DNA of 64,000 nt, from the NCBI GenBank assembly GCA_900546345.1, contig URCI01000009.1, positions 4,286-68,285 of the forward strand, written 5' to 3'. Numbering within the stretch: the first letter of the stretch is position 1; each line of letters opens with the position of its first letter. Source of the DNA: an uncultured Prevotella sp. (GTDB lineage Bacteria; Bacteroidota; Bacteroidia; Bacteroidales; Bacteroidaceae). The position numbers and the translations under genes are program-made. Below are positions 18,386 to 28,016 of this stretch, piece after piece. Below the pieces are notes generated by a model, which was given only the letters and a program-made list of their open reading frames with translations, was not told the DNA's origin and made no database searches.

Positions 18386-18744
18386 CGTATTATATCTATA
18401 GGTTTCATGGATTTAATCTATAAATTAAATAAAATTAACCAATAAGTGCTTGCCTGCTGATTTCTTTTCGTGCGGGATGGAGCGTATCACAGCCACTTGG
18501 GTTACAGGTGTCTATCTCATTTGTCAATCTAACTGACATTTTTGCGCCATCATGGCTGCGATTTTCTGAAACAAAGTAAAGTTGGGTACGAAAAACTCGA
18601 AAAATTAATGGATATTGTAATTACTTGATAATCAATACGATATAAGAATAAGCAATAAACGACAATATTTCGGCGGCATGTTTTCAATGGTGATAGCTGC
18701 TCAAATACCGCTTTTTAAGCGCCATTTCAGTGTTTTTTGATCAT

Positions 18745-18854
18745 CATCTCGGTTGTTTATTGCTGTCATCTCAATTGTTTGATGCGGTCATCTCGGTTGT
18801 TTGTCAGTGTCATCTCGATTGTTTGATGCGGTGATATTGGTTTTTTCTTCATTT
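18745..18854 (+). repeat. 22-bp tandem repeat, four good units and one decayed
   Basis: Units begin at 18745, 18767, 18789, 18811 and (weak) 18833. Each good unit starts CATCTC, has GG, AA or GA, then TTGTTT and a variable tail ending GGT or TGT. Units 2 and 4 share their tails (GATGCGGT). The period is not a multiple of three and no ORF follows it. Confidence 0.85.
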
Positions 18855-18960
18855 CACAAGCGTATTTCGCAATGAAGGCCCCCTGCCGTTTCGCTAGAAT
18901 GAAAGTTGGCAGAGCAGGTGTTTTGTAAAGAAAGAAACATATGGAGTGATGGATAGGAGC

Positions 18961-18997
18961 AAAAAAAGGATGGGCCGGTTGGCTCATCCTTTTTTTT
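18961..18997 (-). terminator. terminator of the GH95-GH115-GH43 operon
   Basis: A near-perfect stem: AAAAAAAGGATGGGCC (18961-18976) pairs with GGCTCATCCTTTTTTT (18981-18996) through one G-U pair. It has a four-base loop and lies about 35 nt after the GH43 stop on the minus strand. Confidence 0.8.
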
Positions 18998-19029
18998 TCG
19001 TTTCATTGCGTGATGCTTCTTTTCATCGT

Positions 19030-20646
19030 CTACTTGACCTTGAAATGAAACCAGTCAACGGCGACCGACCCGCCCAACTGCTTCGTGGCGTAGTTGTACA
19101 GGCCGAAACGCGTGCCCATGAAAAAGCGGCGGTAGTCAAAGACAAGCTTGAAATTGCGCAGCACTTCGGTCCAGTGCTTGCCGTCGAGGCTGTAGGCCAG
19201 AGCGGCAACGTCTTTGTGGAGTCGGAAATCGGCCGTTACCTTCAAGTAGACGATGTCGTGTTTGAGGGGCTGGCGGTATACTTCGTGACGATGATCAGCC
19301 AGTATTTTGTGGTCTTTGGCTTCCATCTCAACGGAGTCGGTTGTGGCTACGATATATTTTCGATTGCCTTCTTTCACGACCGAGAGCAGGGCAGCATCGT
19401 TTTGGAAGGCGCAGAAGCCAGCCACATCGCCGTCGCGCATCTTGCTGACATCCATGCGTACGATGGCCTCGTTTTGTGGTCCCATCATGCGTGTTGTCAG
19501 TGTGTTGCGTGCCAGGAAGATGTTGGGAGCCACCGATGCGGTGTGCAGTGTCAGCCAACCGCGCCGCTCGGTGAGTGACCAGGCCTTGTTCACGGGGTTG
19601 TGGTTCCATTGCCAGTCAAGACTCAGCTTGGCAGAGCTGAACGCATCGCTGTTGACGATCTGCGACTTCTTGCCGCCTTTGAGCGGTATTTGCATCGAGG
19701 CGGGCACGATATCGACCTTGGGCCAGCCATCCCTCCAACTGACCGGAGAGAGCGTCGGCACACGTCCCACACCGCCACGATCCTGGAAGATCAGTGCATA
19801 CCACTGGCCATCGGGCGTGTCGACGATGGTGCCCTGACCGACACCGCCGTATCCTGCGAACTCCGTCTCGAGCATCACACGCTTGGTGTATGGCCCTTGG
19901 ATGTTGTCGGCACGGTAGACGACCTCGCGGCGGGGATGGCCCTGTGTCCAGGAGATCATCTGCAAATAGTATTTCCCGTTGTGCTTGATGACGCGCGATC
20001 CTTCGAGCAGTCCCTTCTCCTCACTGTCGCGCTGGAAGAGCTGACGGTGAGATCCCTCCACGACACGCTTCAGGTCATGGCTCAACTCCACCATCTCGCC
20101 GGTGCCGTAGAAGACATAGACCCGGTCATCCTCGTCGAAGAACAGTGTCGCATCATGGAAGTGAGGCAGACGGCTGACCAGCGTCCAAGGACCTTCGGCC
20201 TTCCTGGCGGTCAGGATATAGGTCTCGCCACCGGGATGATCGTTGGGGGAGAAGAGCGCATAGAACTGGCCTTTGTGATACTTCAGCGAGGTCGCCCACT
20301 GACCACGGCCGTAGACGGTGCCCTGCTCCATATTGTATTTGGGTGAGTCGGTGAGCTTGTCAAAGAGGTAGCCCACTGTCTGCCAGTTGACAAGATCACG
20401 GGAATGCATGATCGGCCCACCCGGCATGAGATGCATGGTCGTCGAGACCATGTAATAGTCTTTGCCCACGCGGATGACATCCATGTCGGGGACATCAGAC
20501 CAGATGACTGGATTGGTGAAGGCCGCCGTCTGAGATGGCAACGGTCTGGTCTGTCGGCTCACCGCCTTCCTGGTGGTCTGTGCTGCCATCACCGGCATGG
20601 TTATGCCGGCACAGAGCAGCAGAGCATAGATTGCTTTTATGTTCAT
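19030..20646 (-). CDS. GH43 family glycoside hydrolase
   Basis: A 538-residue exported GH43 enzyme (arabinofuranosidase or xylosidase type) with a signal peptide (about 1-22). The five-bladed propeller (about 43-340) shows the family acids: D54 in the base motif VPDMDVIRVG, an Asp in FHDATLFF, and the Glu of LLEGSRVIKHNG as acid. The motif has Met after D54 where Pro is usual. The C-terminal half (about 350-538) looks like the concanavalin A-like beta-sandwich found at the end of many GH43 xylosidases. Its start overlaps the GH115 stop as ATGA, so the two are translationally coupled. Confidence 0.92.
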   Translation of the reverse strand: MNIKAIYALLLCAGITMPVMAAQTTRKAVSRQTRPLPSQTAAFTNPVIWSDVPDMDVIRVGKDYYMVSTTMHLMPGGPIMHSRDLVNWQTVGYLFDKLTDSPKYNMEQGTVYGRGQWATSLKYHKGQFYALFSPNDHPGGETYILTARKAEGPWTLVSRLPHFHDATLFFDEDDRVYVFYGTGEMVELSHDLKRVVEGSHRQLFQRDSEEKGLLEGSRVIKHNGKYYLQMISWTQGHPRREVVYRADNIQGPYTKRVMLETEFAGYGGVGQGTIVDTPDGQWYALIFQDRGGVGRVPTLSPVSWRDGWPKVDIVPASMQIPLKGGKKSQIVNSDAFSSAKLSLDWQWNHNPVNKAWSLTERRGWLTLHTASVAPNIFLARNTLTTRMMGPQNEAIVRMDVSKMRDGDVAGFCAFQNDAALLSVVKEGNRKYIVATTDSVEMEAKDHKILADHRHEVYRQPLKHDIVYLKVTADFRLHKDVAALAYSLDGKHWTEVLRNFKLVFDYRRFFMGTRFGLYNYATKQLGGSVAVDWFHFKVK

Positions 20647-23156
20647 TTGTTCTTTGTTTTGGTTGATATGATGGTCTTATTTCTTTTTCCTGTCACAATG
20701 GTGATCTTTTCCAGCACGACACCCGGGTCGAGTGGGGCAAAGACCAATTGGTGGATGCCGTCGGACTTTTCTGATAAAGGCAGCCGGAGCGTCATTGTCA
20801 CGATGCGCCGGGCCACGGTGGGGTAGTAGACGCTGTAGATATTTTCCGGTTTCTCATTGAGGTTGGCATTGAAGTTCACTGTCTTGCCGCAACCGTCGAG
20901 GCTGACTTGGTATCTCAGTCCCCCCTGATTGAGGAAGTCGAGCGTGGACTTTGTGGTGATGCAGACCGTCACGCTGTCAGTGGCTGACAGCCCTCGGAAG
21001 CGATATTCCAGTTGCGCGCCCTTGACCGGTGCGGTCGTGGGTCGCAGCGTCATGGCACCGAGAGAAGGACCCATGAATGGGATATGGATCCATCGGGCCT
21101 TTTCTGCATCGAGTTTGCGATAGTAGCGCTCGGCCTCGAGCACCACTTTGCCGTGTGCAGCATCGATGATCCATCCGTTGCTGCGCGGCTCCACGGCATA
21201 GAGCTTCGGCAGCATGTCGTGGGGGAAGTTGTCGTTCCATGTCGTGTAGCCAATGTGTTTTTGGATCATCATGCCGTTCCATTTCCCGCCAGCGATGTCG
21301 TGATTATAGGCCGCACAGAGCAGCGAGTCACGGCGGAAGTCCTGTCGGCACCGTTCCGCCCACGTGTTGGCCTCGGGGTTGCCTTGGTGATAGAGCTGAT
21401 GATTCATGGCTTGGGCATAGTACATGTCATAGAGATTGGCCATCGCCTGCACGGGGAAGAGGATCAGCTCTTGGTAGGCATCACGGCAGTTCTCGGGCAG
21501 TGTTGCGTATTGGCGCAGGGCATCCCGCTCCAGCGCAGCATAGTCGTTGACGACCTTTTCCCACTCTCCGTCACTGAGACTGTAGGTCGATGCATCGAGC
21601 ATCTCAGCCGTGCAGCGCCCGGCATATTTGCCTTGCAGGTTGAGGATCCTTGCCGCCTCTTGGGCCTGGTCTTGCCCGAAGGCTGCGGCACAGAATTGCC
21701 GGGTGTGATCCAGGAGGTTGTCGGCAGTGAAGGCGGTGGGGTTCCAGGCCATGTCGATGAACAGCTGTATGGGATATTCCATGGGTTTCAGATCTCCCAC
21801 ATTGAGGATCCACAGGCGGTCGATGCCGTTCTCGGCAGCCAGAGAGAGCTGTTCCCACATGTTCTGCGTCGGCGTGACATTGATCCATTTCGAGTTTCTC
21901 GGGGCACCGACGTAGTCGACATGATAATAGAGTCCCCAACCGCCTTTGCGGTTGCGCTCTTTGGCCTTCGGCACACGGCGCACGTCGCCCCAGTTGTCGT
22001 CGCACAGCAACAGCGTCACATCATCGGGCACGCGCAGTCCGGCGTCGTAGTAGTCCATCACCTCTTTATAGAGTGCCCACACCTGCGGCACCTCGCTGGC
22101 CTTTTTGCCGCGCTCTTTCTCGATGATGCGGCGCTGGTTGCGGATGATCTTCTTCATGAGCTGTATGTTGGTGCTCTCGCTCATGGCCATGTCGCCGTCG
22201 CCCCGCATGCCAATGGTGACGATGTCTTCCGTGGCTTTGTTGCGGCGGACGCCACCGGCCCAGAACGAGTCAAGAGCTGCTTGGTTGGTGGTGTAGTCCC
22301 ACTTTCCGCCTGCCGCGATCCTGGAGGCGCGGTCTTGTGGTTCGACGTTGGGATTGTCGGAGTGGTTGTGCCATTCCTTTTGTGAGCGGCACATCGGTTC
22401 GTGGTGTGAGGTTCCAATGATGATGCCTCGGTCGTCGGCCGTTTTGCTGTTGAGCGGATCATCGGCGTAGAAGGCCCATCCCCACATGGCAGGCCACATG
22501 AAGTTGGCTTTCAGCCGCAGCAAGAGTTCAAAGACGCGGTCATAGAACTGGTGCCCGCCATAGTTGGTACCATAGGTGTTCTTCACCCATGTCGTCAGGC
22601 ACGGTGCCTCATCGTTGAGAAAGATGCCACGGTACTTTACTCTTGGCGAGGGCTGGTTTTGCCGGCCGGCGCTATATATCATATGGTCTTGGTGCTTCAC
22701 CGGCACGTCGGCCCACCAGTACCAGGGCGAGACGCCCATCTCACGGCTGAGCTCATAGATGCCGAAAATGGTACCGCGTTTGTCGGAACCAATAATGACC
22801 AGGTTGCCGTCCACGACATCGATGAGATAGCTCTCCCATTGTCCACGGAGCTTCCTGACGTCGATTTTGTGGGCTTTCACCATTTTGTCGATGAGCCGGC
22901 TCTTGCCTAAGGTGCCCGCGACGATGCTGCCTTGGGCGGGCATGAGGCCTGCTGACCAGAAAGTCAATGGCGCTGCCTGGCCGCAGACGCGACGGACATC
23001 GTTGCTCAAGTCGTGTGCCGCCAGTCTTACACCCTTCCAGTCGGCCGTGTCCACCACGATGGTGGCAGGGCGATGGCCGGGCGTGGCGATCTCAAAGTCG
23101 GTGGCACTCACCCAAAGGGGGAAGAGCGCCAATAAAAATAGGAGTATCTTTTTCAT
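20643..23156 (-). CDS. GH115 xylan alpha-glucuronidase
   Basis: An 837-residue exported protein of family GH115, which removes (4-O-methyl-)glucuronic acid from xylan, including from internal residues. It has a signal peptide (about 1-18, ending VSA) and the family segments RGIFLNDEAPCLTTW, LKANFMWPAMWGWAF, GTSHHEPMCRSQKEW, TIGMRGDGDMAMS and LLCDDNWGDVRRVP. The N-terminal beta domain and the C-terminal beta-sandwich flank the barrel, and the length is normal for GH115. It lies 15 nt after GH95 and overlaps GH43 by four bases. Confidence 0.94.
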   Translation of the reverse strand: MKKILLFLLALFPLWVSATDFEIATPGHRPATIVVDTADWKGVRLAAHDLSNDVRRVCGQAAPLTFWSAGLMPAQGSIVAGTLGKSRLIDKMVKAHKIDVRKLRGQWESYLIDVVDGNLVIIGSDKRGTIFGIYELSREMGVSPWYWWADVPVKHQDHMIYSAGRQNQPSPRVKYRGIFLNDEAPCLTTWVKNTYGTNYGGHQFYDRVFELLLRLKANFMWPAMWGWAFYADDPLNSKTADDRGIIIGTSHHEPMCRSQKEWHNHSDNPNVEPQDRASRIAAGGKWDYTTNQAALDSFWAGGVRRNKATEDIVTIGMRGDGDMAMSESTNIQLMKKIIRNQRRIIEKERGKKASEVPQVWALYKEVMDYYDAGLRVPDDVTLLLCDDNWGDVRRVPKAKERNRKGGWGLYYHVDYVGAPRNSKWINVTPTQNMWEQLSLAAENGIDRLWILNVGDLKPMEYPIQLFIDMAWNPTAFTADNLLDHTRQFCAAAFGQDQAQEAARILNLQGKYAGRCTAEMLDASTYSLSDGEWEKVVNDYAALERDALRQYATLPENCRDAYQELILFPVQAMANLYDMYYAQAMNHQLYHQGNPEANTWAERCRQDFRRDSLLCAAYNHDIAGGKWNGMMIQKHIGYTTWNDNFPHDMLPKLYAVEPRSNGWIIDAAHGKVVLEAERYYRKLDAEKARWIHIPFMGPSLGAMTLRPTTAPVKGAQLEYRFRGLSATDSVTVCITTKSTLDFLNQGGLRYQVSLDGCGKTVNFNANLNEKPENIYSVYYPTVARRIVTMTLRLPLSEKSDGIHQLVFAPLDPGVVLEKITIVTGKRNKTIISTKTKNK

Positions 23157-23171
23157 ATGGATGTTATTTAT

Positions 23172-25763
23172 TTATCTGATATGTGATGTGTTTTTTGCGG
23201 TTTCGGCATAGACGACATATTTCTTGCCACGTTGCGTGTCGAGGTCATACTCATATACTTTCGGTATCTTCACGTCGTTCAGTCGTTGGGTGTGGATGAG
23301 TGGCTGTTGGATAGCGGCTGTTGCCAACAAGTCATTGCCGCATGCGCCTTTGGCTGTCCGCAACCCTTTGCCCTTGAGTGGGACATAGGATCTGAGTCGC
23401 AGCACACCACCAATCGTGGAGGTGACGGTGGCCTGTGTCAGCCGGCCCTGGCTCCACTGCTCGTCAACGACGAAACCGCCACGGGCGTGCAGCCCCTTGA
23501 CGTGACCTTTGCGCCATTCGGTGGGCAGAGCGGGCAGGAGGTGCACGGCACCGTCGTGGCTTTGCAAGAGCATCTCGGCAATGCCGGCGGTGAAGCCAAA
23601 GTTGCCGTCGATCTGGAAAGGAGGGTGCGCATCGAAGAGGTTGGGATAGATGCGGCCGTTGGGAAACTGACGTTGCAGCGAGTCACAAGGCAGGACATGC
23701 AGCATGTTGTCGATGATGTGCAGGGCATGGTTGCCGTCGAGCATTCGCGCCCAAAAGTTGATCTTCCATGCCAGGCTCCATCCTGTGGCCATGTCGCCAC
23801 GCTGCATGAGCGTCGTGTGTGCGGCACTGAAGAGTTCGGGATGGCTGAATGGCGAGATCTGGTTGCTGGGGTAGAGACCATAGAGATGAGAGATGTGGCG
23901 GTGATCATCCTTGGGATTGTCACCGTCGATGAGCCATTCCTGCAATTGTCCATACCGTCCGATCTGCATGGGCGGTAACAGTTTGCGTTTCTCTTTGGCT
24001 TCCTGACGGAATGTGGCGTCGGTGTCGAGAAGTTCAGACGCGTGGATGGCCGAGGACAGCACATCAAAGACGATCTGATTGTCCATCGTGCTGCCGGCTG
24101 TCACAGACGTATGTTTTCCCATCGGTCCATGCTCGGGACTCACGGAGGGATAAATGATGAATGATGAATGTTGGGTGTTGAGTGATGAATTGAGCGGGCT
24201 GGAGGACAGAAACAGACGGAGAGAGTCGTCGGGAACAACCTGACCATAGTCCATCAGGAAACGGGCGGCAGAACGGATGACAGGATACCACTGACGCAGG
24301 AAAGACAGGTCGCCCGTGAAGAGATAGTGTTGCCACAGATGTGTGGTCAGCCATGCGCCACCGCAAGGAAACATGCCCCAGTAGGCACCGTCAATAGGGC
24401 CGGAGACACGCCAAAGGTCGGTGTTGTGATGGGCCACGAAGCCGCGGCAGCCATACATGGTCTGTGCTGTGCGAGTGCCCGTCTCGCTCAGGTCGTGAAT
24501 GAGGGAGAAGAGTGGGGGCAGCGTGCTGGGCAGTCCGGTCACCTCGGCTGGCCAGTAGTTCATCTCGGTGTTGATGTTGATCGTGTACTTACTGTCCCAG
24601 GGTGCATAGAGTGCTTTGTTCCAGATGCCTTGCAGGTTGGCAGCCTGGCCGCCGGGCTGTGAAGAGGATAGGAGCAGATAGCGGCCATACTGAAACATCA
24701 GTTCCACGAGTCGGGTGTCGTGCTGTCGGGCTGCGTGTCGGAGCAGGCTGTCTGTGGACAGAAAGGTCTGTTGCCTTGTCCCGCCCAATGAGAGCGACAC
24801 ATTGTCAAAGCGGGGCATATAGATGGCCAGGTGGCGACGCAATTGCAGAGAATAGTCGCCTTTGAGCGCTTGGGACATGAGTGTATGGGCTCTTTCCCGG
24901 GCGTTGCCACTGATGTCGTGATAGTTGACAAAGTTGGTGGCGGCGGTGAGATAGATCGTGGCGGATCGCGCCCCGGTCACGCTGAGGGTTTTCCCATCGT
25001 TGCTCACGCTGCCGTCGGTTTTCACTGCCACTTGGCAGACGGCATGCAGCCCGGCTTTCACGCCCTCCTGGCCGACGCCCTCGACGCTCATCTCAAGTCT
25101 GCCCTCGTCAGTCCCTATGGTGTTTTTCAAGGGTGAGGACAGTCCTACGGTGAAGGAGAGTACGCCCCGCCGCGAGGCTTCCATGTGGACGGCCATGAAA
25201 CGACCATCGAATGAGGTGAACACCGTGCGTCGCACCCTGACCCCTTTCACCGTGAATGTCGTGGTGCATACCGCACTGTCGAGTGACAGCCAACGGTGAT
25301 AAGCTTTCGCAGCTTTCGCTTCCGGCATGTCGATATGCAGCGTGCCGAGTGGCAGAAAACGCATGCCGTTCCTGCCCGTGAAGAAATTGTGGTTGATGAC
25401 GTGCTCAGCCTTGTCTTCCTGTCCATGGCGGATCAGCTGTCTGACCCATGAGAGTGAGTCCTTGGCGCGTGGCGCATCGTTGTGATGTGGCGAGCCCGAC
25501 CAGAAAGAAGTCTCGTTCAAGTCGATGCACTCATGGTCTGTTCCCCCATAGATCATACCGCCGATGAAGCCATTGCCTACGGGCAACGCCTCCCACCAGT
25601 TGTGGGCCGGTTGATGGTATACAAGTCGCTGCCCTTCGCTCTTATGGCTCTTGGCCTTGGAGGGCAAAGAGATGAGCAGTAGAAACAGAAAGGCGGAAAG
25701 GAGCAGAAGATAACCTCCACGGTTGGTATTCCACACAGGATGACGATGAGACAGGCGATACAT
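23172..25763 (-). CDS. GH95 alpha-L-fucosidase/galactosidase
   Basis: An 863-residue exported GH95 enzyme, first gene of a three-gene operon. Catalytic-site motifs are visible: the paired asparagines of [12 protein letters not shown] and the Asp of [17 protein letters not shown]. Family members release alpha-1,2-fucose or alpha-L-galactose; either occurs on plant glycans. I start it at 25763, giving a signal segment [16 protein letters not shown]; longer in-frame starts lie at or upstream of the promoter box at 25872-25879. An unusual insertion around [13 protein letters not shown] precedes the conserved YPSVSPE segment. Confidence 0.92.
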   Translation of the reverse strand: MYRLSHRHPVWNTNRGGYLLLLSAFLFLLLISLPSKAKSHKSEGQRLVYHQPAHNWWEALPVGNGFIGGMIYGGTDHECIDLNETSFWSGSPHHNDAPRAKDSLSWVRQLIRHGQEDKAEHVINHNFFTGRNGMRFLPLGTLHIDMPEAKAAKAYHRWLSLDSAVCTTTFTVKGVRVRRTVFTSFDGRFMAVHMEASRRGVLSFTVGLSSPLKNTIGTDEGRLEMSVEGVGQEGVKAGLHAVCQVAVKTDGSVSNDGKTLSVTGARSATIYLTAATNFVNYHDISGNARERAHTLMSQALKGDYSLQLRRHLAIYMPRFDNVSLSLGGTRQQTFLSTDSLLRHAARQHDTRLVELMFQYGRYLLLSSSQPGGQAANLQGIWNKALYAPWDSKYTININTEMNYWPAEVTGLPSTLPPLFSLIHDLSETGTRTAQTMYGCRGFVAHHNTDLWRVSGPIDGAYWGMFPCGGAWLTTHLWQHYLFTGDLSFLRQWYPVIRSAARFLMDYGQVVPDDSLRLFLSSSPLNSSLNTQHSSFIIYPSVSPEHGPMGKHTSVTAGSTMDNQIVFDVLSSAIHASELLDTDATFRQEAKEKRKLLPPMQIGRYGQLQEWLIDGDNPKDDHRHISHLYGLYPSNQISPFSHPELFSAAHTTLMQRGDMATGWSLAWKINFWARMLDGNHALHIIDNMLHVLPCDSLQRQFPNGRIYPNLFDAHPPFQIDGNFGFTAGIAEMLLQSHDGAVHLLPALPTEWRKGHVKGLHARGGFVVDEQWSQGRLTQATVTSTIGGVLRLRSYVPLKGKGLRTAKGACGNDLLATAAIQQPLIHTQRLNDVKIPKVYEYDLDTQRGKKYVVYAETAKNTSHIR
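24151..24195. repeat. repeat-like insertion inside GH95
   Basis: A run of near-tandem ATGATGAATG units (+ strand) within the GH95 frame, encoding about 13-15 extra Ser, Asn and His-rich residues just before the conserved YPSVSPE motif. The frame is kept. It looks like an expanded simple repeat. Confidence 0.55.
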
Positions 25764-25871
25764 GACTGTTGTTTTTACTTTGATTGTTTCGTGAATGGCT
25801 TCGTTGTAGCAATGATTGGGAATCGATCCCGCAGGCTGCCTGCCATGAAGGAGGCTTGCCGCTTGTATGGG

Positions 25872-25879
25872 CAAAGTTA
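25872..25879 (-). promoter_or_regulatory. promoter -7 box of the glycosidase operon
   Basis: TAACTTTG on the minus strand, 109 nt before the chosen GH95 start. Its position rules out the farther upstream start codons for GH95. Confidence 0.6.
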
Positions 25880-26058
25880 GTAAAAATAAAACAAAAAGCA
25901 TGGATAAAACGTATCAATTTAGTTTAGAAAACGTTTCATCAAATGGCTATGAACTGTTTTACAAAGAATATGATACAAATTTGCCTTCTGTCACACTGTA
26001 CATAAGTTGTGTGAGTTTTTCCCATTTGTTAGTTTTCTTTGTCAATATCCGAACATTG

Positions 26059-26090
26059 TTTTGCTTTTCCAAGATTTTTGTGTTACTTTG
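26059..26090 (+). promoter_or_regulatory. promoter of the ThiD-AraC/pdxST operon
   Basis: TTTTG at 26059-26063, 19-nt spacer, then TTACTTTG at 26083-26090, one mismatch from TAnnTTTG. The start codon lies 38 nt further on. Confidence 0.6.
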
Positions 26091-26128
26091 CATGCAAATA
26101 AGATTGATAGCAGCAAAGCATAGTATAG

Positions 26129-27103
26129 ATGAAAGCAATACTCTCCATCACAGGTTCGGACAGCTGTGGCGGTGCAGGCATACAGGCCGATATCAAGACG
26201 ATCAGTCAGTTAGGTGGTTATGCCCTCACCGCTATTACTTCCATCACCGTACAGAACACGTTGGGCATCCAAGACTATTACGACCTGCCCCCCGAGACGG
26301 TCAGAGGACAGGTGGAGGCCATTATCAACGATGTGCAACCCACTGTGGTGAAGGTGGGCTTGATTCGCACGCTTGCCACGCTCAATGTCATTGTGGATCT
26401 GTTGCAGAAGTATCGGCCTGACTGCGTGATCTATGATGCGGTCGTGCGCACTACGCAGGGACAGCAGCTGATCCCGGATGATGTTCACGAAATGATCCTG
26501 AGACGGCTCTTGCCACTTTGTTCCGTTGTCATCATCGGCAAGGATCAGCCGGTAGGTCCCTTGCCGGCGTCGGTTCATATCTACGCGATCGACGACAATC
26601 CACAGCACGGCTATGCCAACGGCTTTTCTTCGGCATTGGCCTGTTTCGTCAGTCAGGGCCATCCTCTCGATGAGGCTTTGGATCGAGCACAGAACTATGT
26701 CAACGCTCAGTCGACGTCTGGCTCCAATGCCACGGGCCGTTGCGGAGTGCTTTACCGGCTGTTTCTCGACGCCATTGCTGACCGGGGCGACGAATACCAC
26801 GATGTCAATTACTATGCAGATCATCTCAATGTCAGTGCCCGCTATCTGGCGCAGGTCACGCACCGCGCTGTAGGGCTCAGTCCCAAGCAGATCGTTGACA
26901 GGGAGATGACACGTGTCTTACAGGCATCGCTGCTCTCTTCCACACAGCCCTTGCAGCAATTGGCCTACGACCATGGCTTCACTTCGCAACAGCATTTCAC
27001 TAAGTTCTTCAAGAAGCAGACGGGAATGACGCCCAGTCAATACCGGATGAGGGCCAAGCGAAGGGCTACAAGTGATTCTGATCATCAGGATAAAGCAAAA
27101 TAA
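26129..27103 (+). CDS. degenerate ThiD domain fused to AraC DNA-binding domain
   Basis: A 324-residue fusion. Residues 1 to about 215 follow the ThiD/pyridoxal kinase fold and keep the N-terminal substrate signature G9[12 protein letters not shown]21 and the ITSITVQNT segment. The kinase part is eroded: the TPNxxE segment is replaced by [11 protein letters not shown], about 40 residues of the middle are missing, and the HGTG(C/D) active-site loop reads H160-GYANG-165. Residues 225-310 are an AraC helix-turn-helix pair ending [24 protein letters not shown]. Lying 16 nt before pdxS, it is probably a sensor-regulator of vitamin B6 synthesis, an inference from fusion and context. Residual kinase activity cannot be excluded. 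Confidence 0.85.
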   Translation: MKAILSITGSDSCGGAGIQADIKTISQLGGYALTAITSITVQNTLGIQDYYDLPPETVRGQVEAIINDVQPTVVKVGLIRTLATLNVIVDLLQKYRPDCVIYDAVVRTTQGQQLIPDDVHEMILRRLLPLCSVVIIGKDQPVGPLPASVHIYAIDDNPQHGYANGFSSALACFVSQGHPLDEALDRAQNYVNAQSTSGSNATGRCGVLYRLFLDAIADRGDEYHDVNYYADHLNVSARYLAQVTHRAVGLSPKQIVDREMTRVLQASLLSSTQPLQQLAYDHGFTSQQHFTKFFKKQTGMTPSQYRMRAKRRATSDSDHQDKAK

Positions 27104-27119
27104 TCTAAGTAAAGAAACA

Positions 27120-27995
27120 ATGGAAAACGACAGACAAACTTTGAACCGCAACTTGGCACAGATGCTCAAGGGCGGTGTGATCATGGATGTGACAACGCCT
27201 GAACAGGCTAAGATCGCAGAAGAGGCCGGTGCCTGCGCCGTCATGGCCTTGGAACGTATTCCGGCTGATATTCGTGCGGCCGGTGGCGTGGCTCGTATGA
27301 GCGACCCGAAGATGATCAAGGGTATCCAGGCTGCTGTGAGCATCCCCGTGATGGCCAAGTGCCGTATCGGACATATTGCCGAGGCACAGATCTTGCAGGC
27401 GATCGACATCGACTACATCGACGAGAGCGAGGTGCTTTCCCCTGCTGATGATGTCTACCATATCGATAAGACCCAGTTCCGTGTGCCTTTTGTCTGTGGT
27501 GCACGTAACCTCAGTGAGGCATTGCGCCGCATTGCTGAAGGTGCCACGATGATCCGCACCAAAGGTGAACCGGGTACCGGTGATGTCGTGCAGGCTGTGC
27601 ACCACATGAGACTGATGCAGAGCCAGATCCGTGAGCTTGTCGCCAAGCGCCCGGACGAGCTCTTCGAAGCAGCCAAGGAATTACAGGCTCCGTATGATCT
27701 GGTGAAATATGTTCATGACCACGGTAAGTTGCCTGTGGTGAACTTCGCTGCCGGTGGCGTGGCGACACCTGCCGATGCCGCACTGATGATGGAGCTGGGC
27801 GCAGAAGGTGTGTTTGTTGGCAGTGGCATCTTCAAGAGCGGCAATCCACGCAAGCGCGCTGCTGCTATTGTGAAAGCAGTCACCAACTATCGCGATCCTA
27901 AGGTGCTTGCTGAGATCAGTGAGGATCTTGGCGAGGCCATGGTGGGCATCAATGCTGATGAGATACAGTTGCTGATGGCCGAGCGAGGCAAGTAA
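27120..27995 (+). CDS. pdxS: pyridoxal 5'-phosphate synthase subunit PdxS
   Basis: The synthase barrel of the DXP-independent vitamin B6 pathway, building PLP from ribose 5-phosphate, glyceraldehyde 3-phosphate and ammonia. At 291 residues it is full length. The two catalytic lysines are K80 ([11 protein letters not shown]) and K148 ([11 protein letters not shown]), with the phosphate-binding [11 protein letters not shown] and [12 protein letters not shown] segments. The start is the ATG at 27120, homologous to the usual N-terminus. It follows the ThiD-AraC gene and precedes pdxT by 21 nt, so the three are probably one operon. Confidence 0.97.
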   Translation: MENDRQTLNRNLAQMLKGGVIMDVTTPEQAKIAEEAGACAVMALERIPADIRAAGGVARMSDPKMIKGIQAAVSIPVMAKCRIGHIAEAQILQAIDIDYIDESEVLSPADDVYHIDKTQFRVPFVCGARNLSEALRRIAEGATMIRTKGEPGTGDVVQAVHHMRLMQSQIRELVAKRPDELFEAAKELQAPYDLVKYVHDHGKLPVVNFAAGGVATPADAALMMELGAEGVFVGSGIFKSGNPRKRAAAIVKAVTNYRDPKVLAEISEDLGEAMVGINADEIQLLMAERGK

Positions 27996-28016
27996 TGTCA
28001 GGGAGGACAGCCATCT

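Larger units (their letters stand above)
18312..19029. other. 718-nt intergenic region with tandem repeats
   Basis: No credible gene is present. It contains the promoter box for the gltD gene, a 22-bp tandem repeat (18745-18854) and the terminator of the glycosidase operon (18961-18997). The AT-rich part around 18360-18720 shows nothing else recognisable. Confidence 0.7.
25764..26128. other. divergent promoter region between GH95 and the ThiD-AraC gene
   Basis: A 365-nt region without a gene. It carries a minus-strand -7 box at 25872-25879 for the glycosidase operon and a plus-strand promoter at 26059-26090 for the ThiD-AraC gene. No TPP-riboswitch-like thi box was seen. Confidence 0.65.

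Noticed and set aside
18745..18854. 22-bp repeats considered as a CRISPR array
   Set aside because: Units are directly abutting with no unique spacers of 30-40 bases, the unit is short, and no cas gene is near.
18745..18854. 22-bp repeats considered as replication iterons
   Set aside because: No dnaA, rep or partition gene is in the window and the surroundings are metabolic genes.
18766..18987. 73-codon frame on the minus strand in the intergenic region
   Set aside because: It runs through the 22-bp repeat, whose period is not a multiple of three, and through the operon terminator; no family features.
21012..22385. 457-codon open frame on the plus strand inside GH115
   Set aside because: Antisense of a clear GH115 gene; no signal, domain or start context.
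25764..26128. TPP or other riboswitch before the ThiD-AraC gene
   Set aside because: No CUGAGA/ACCUGA-type thi-box pair and too short a leader after the promoter (about 38 nt).
25867..26421. 184-codon frame overlapping the ThiD-AraC start
   Set aside because: It crosses the promoter at 26059-26090 and continues out of frame within the ThiD domain; its second half is an out-of-frame translation of a conserved gene.
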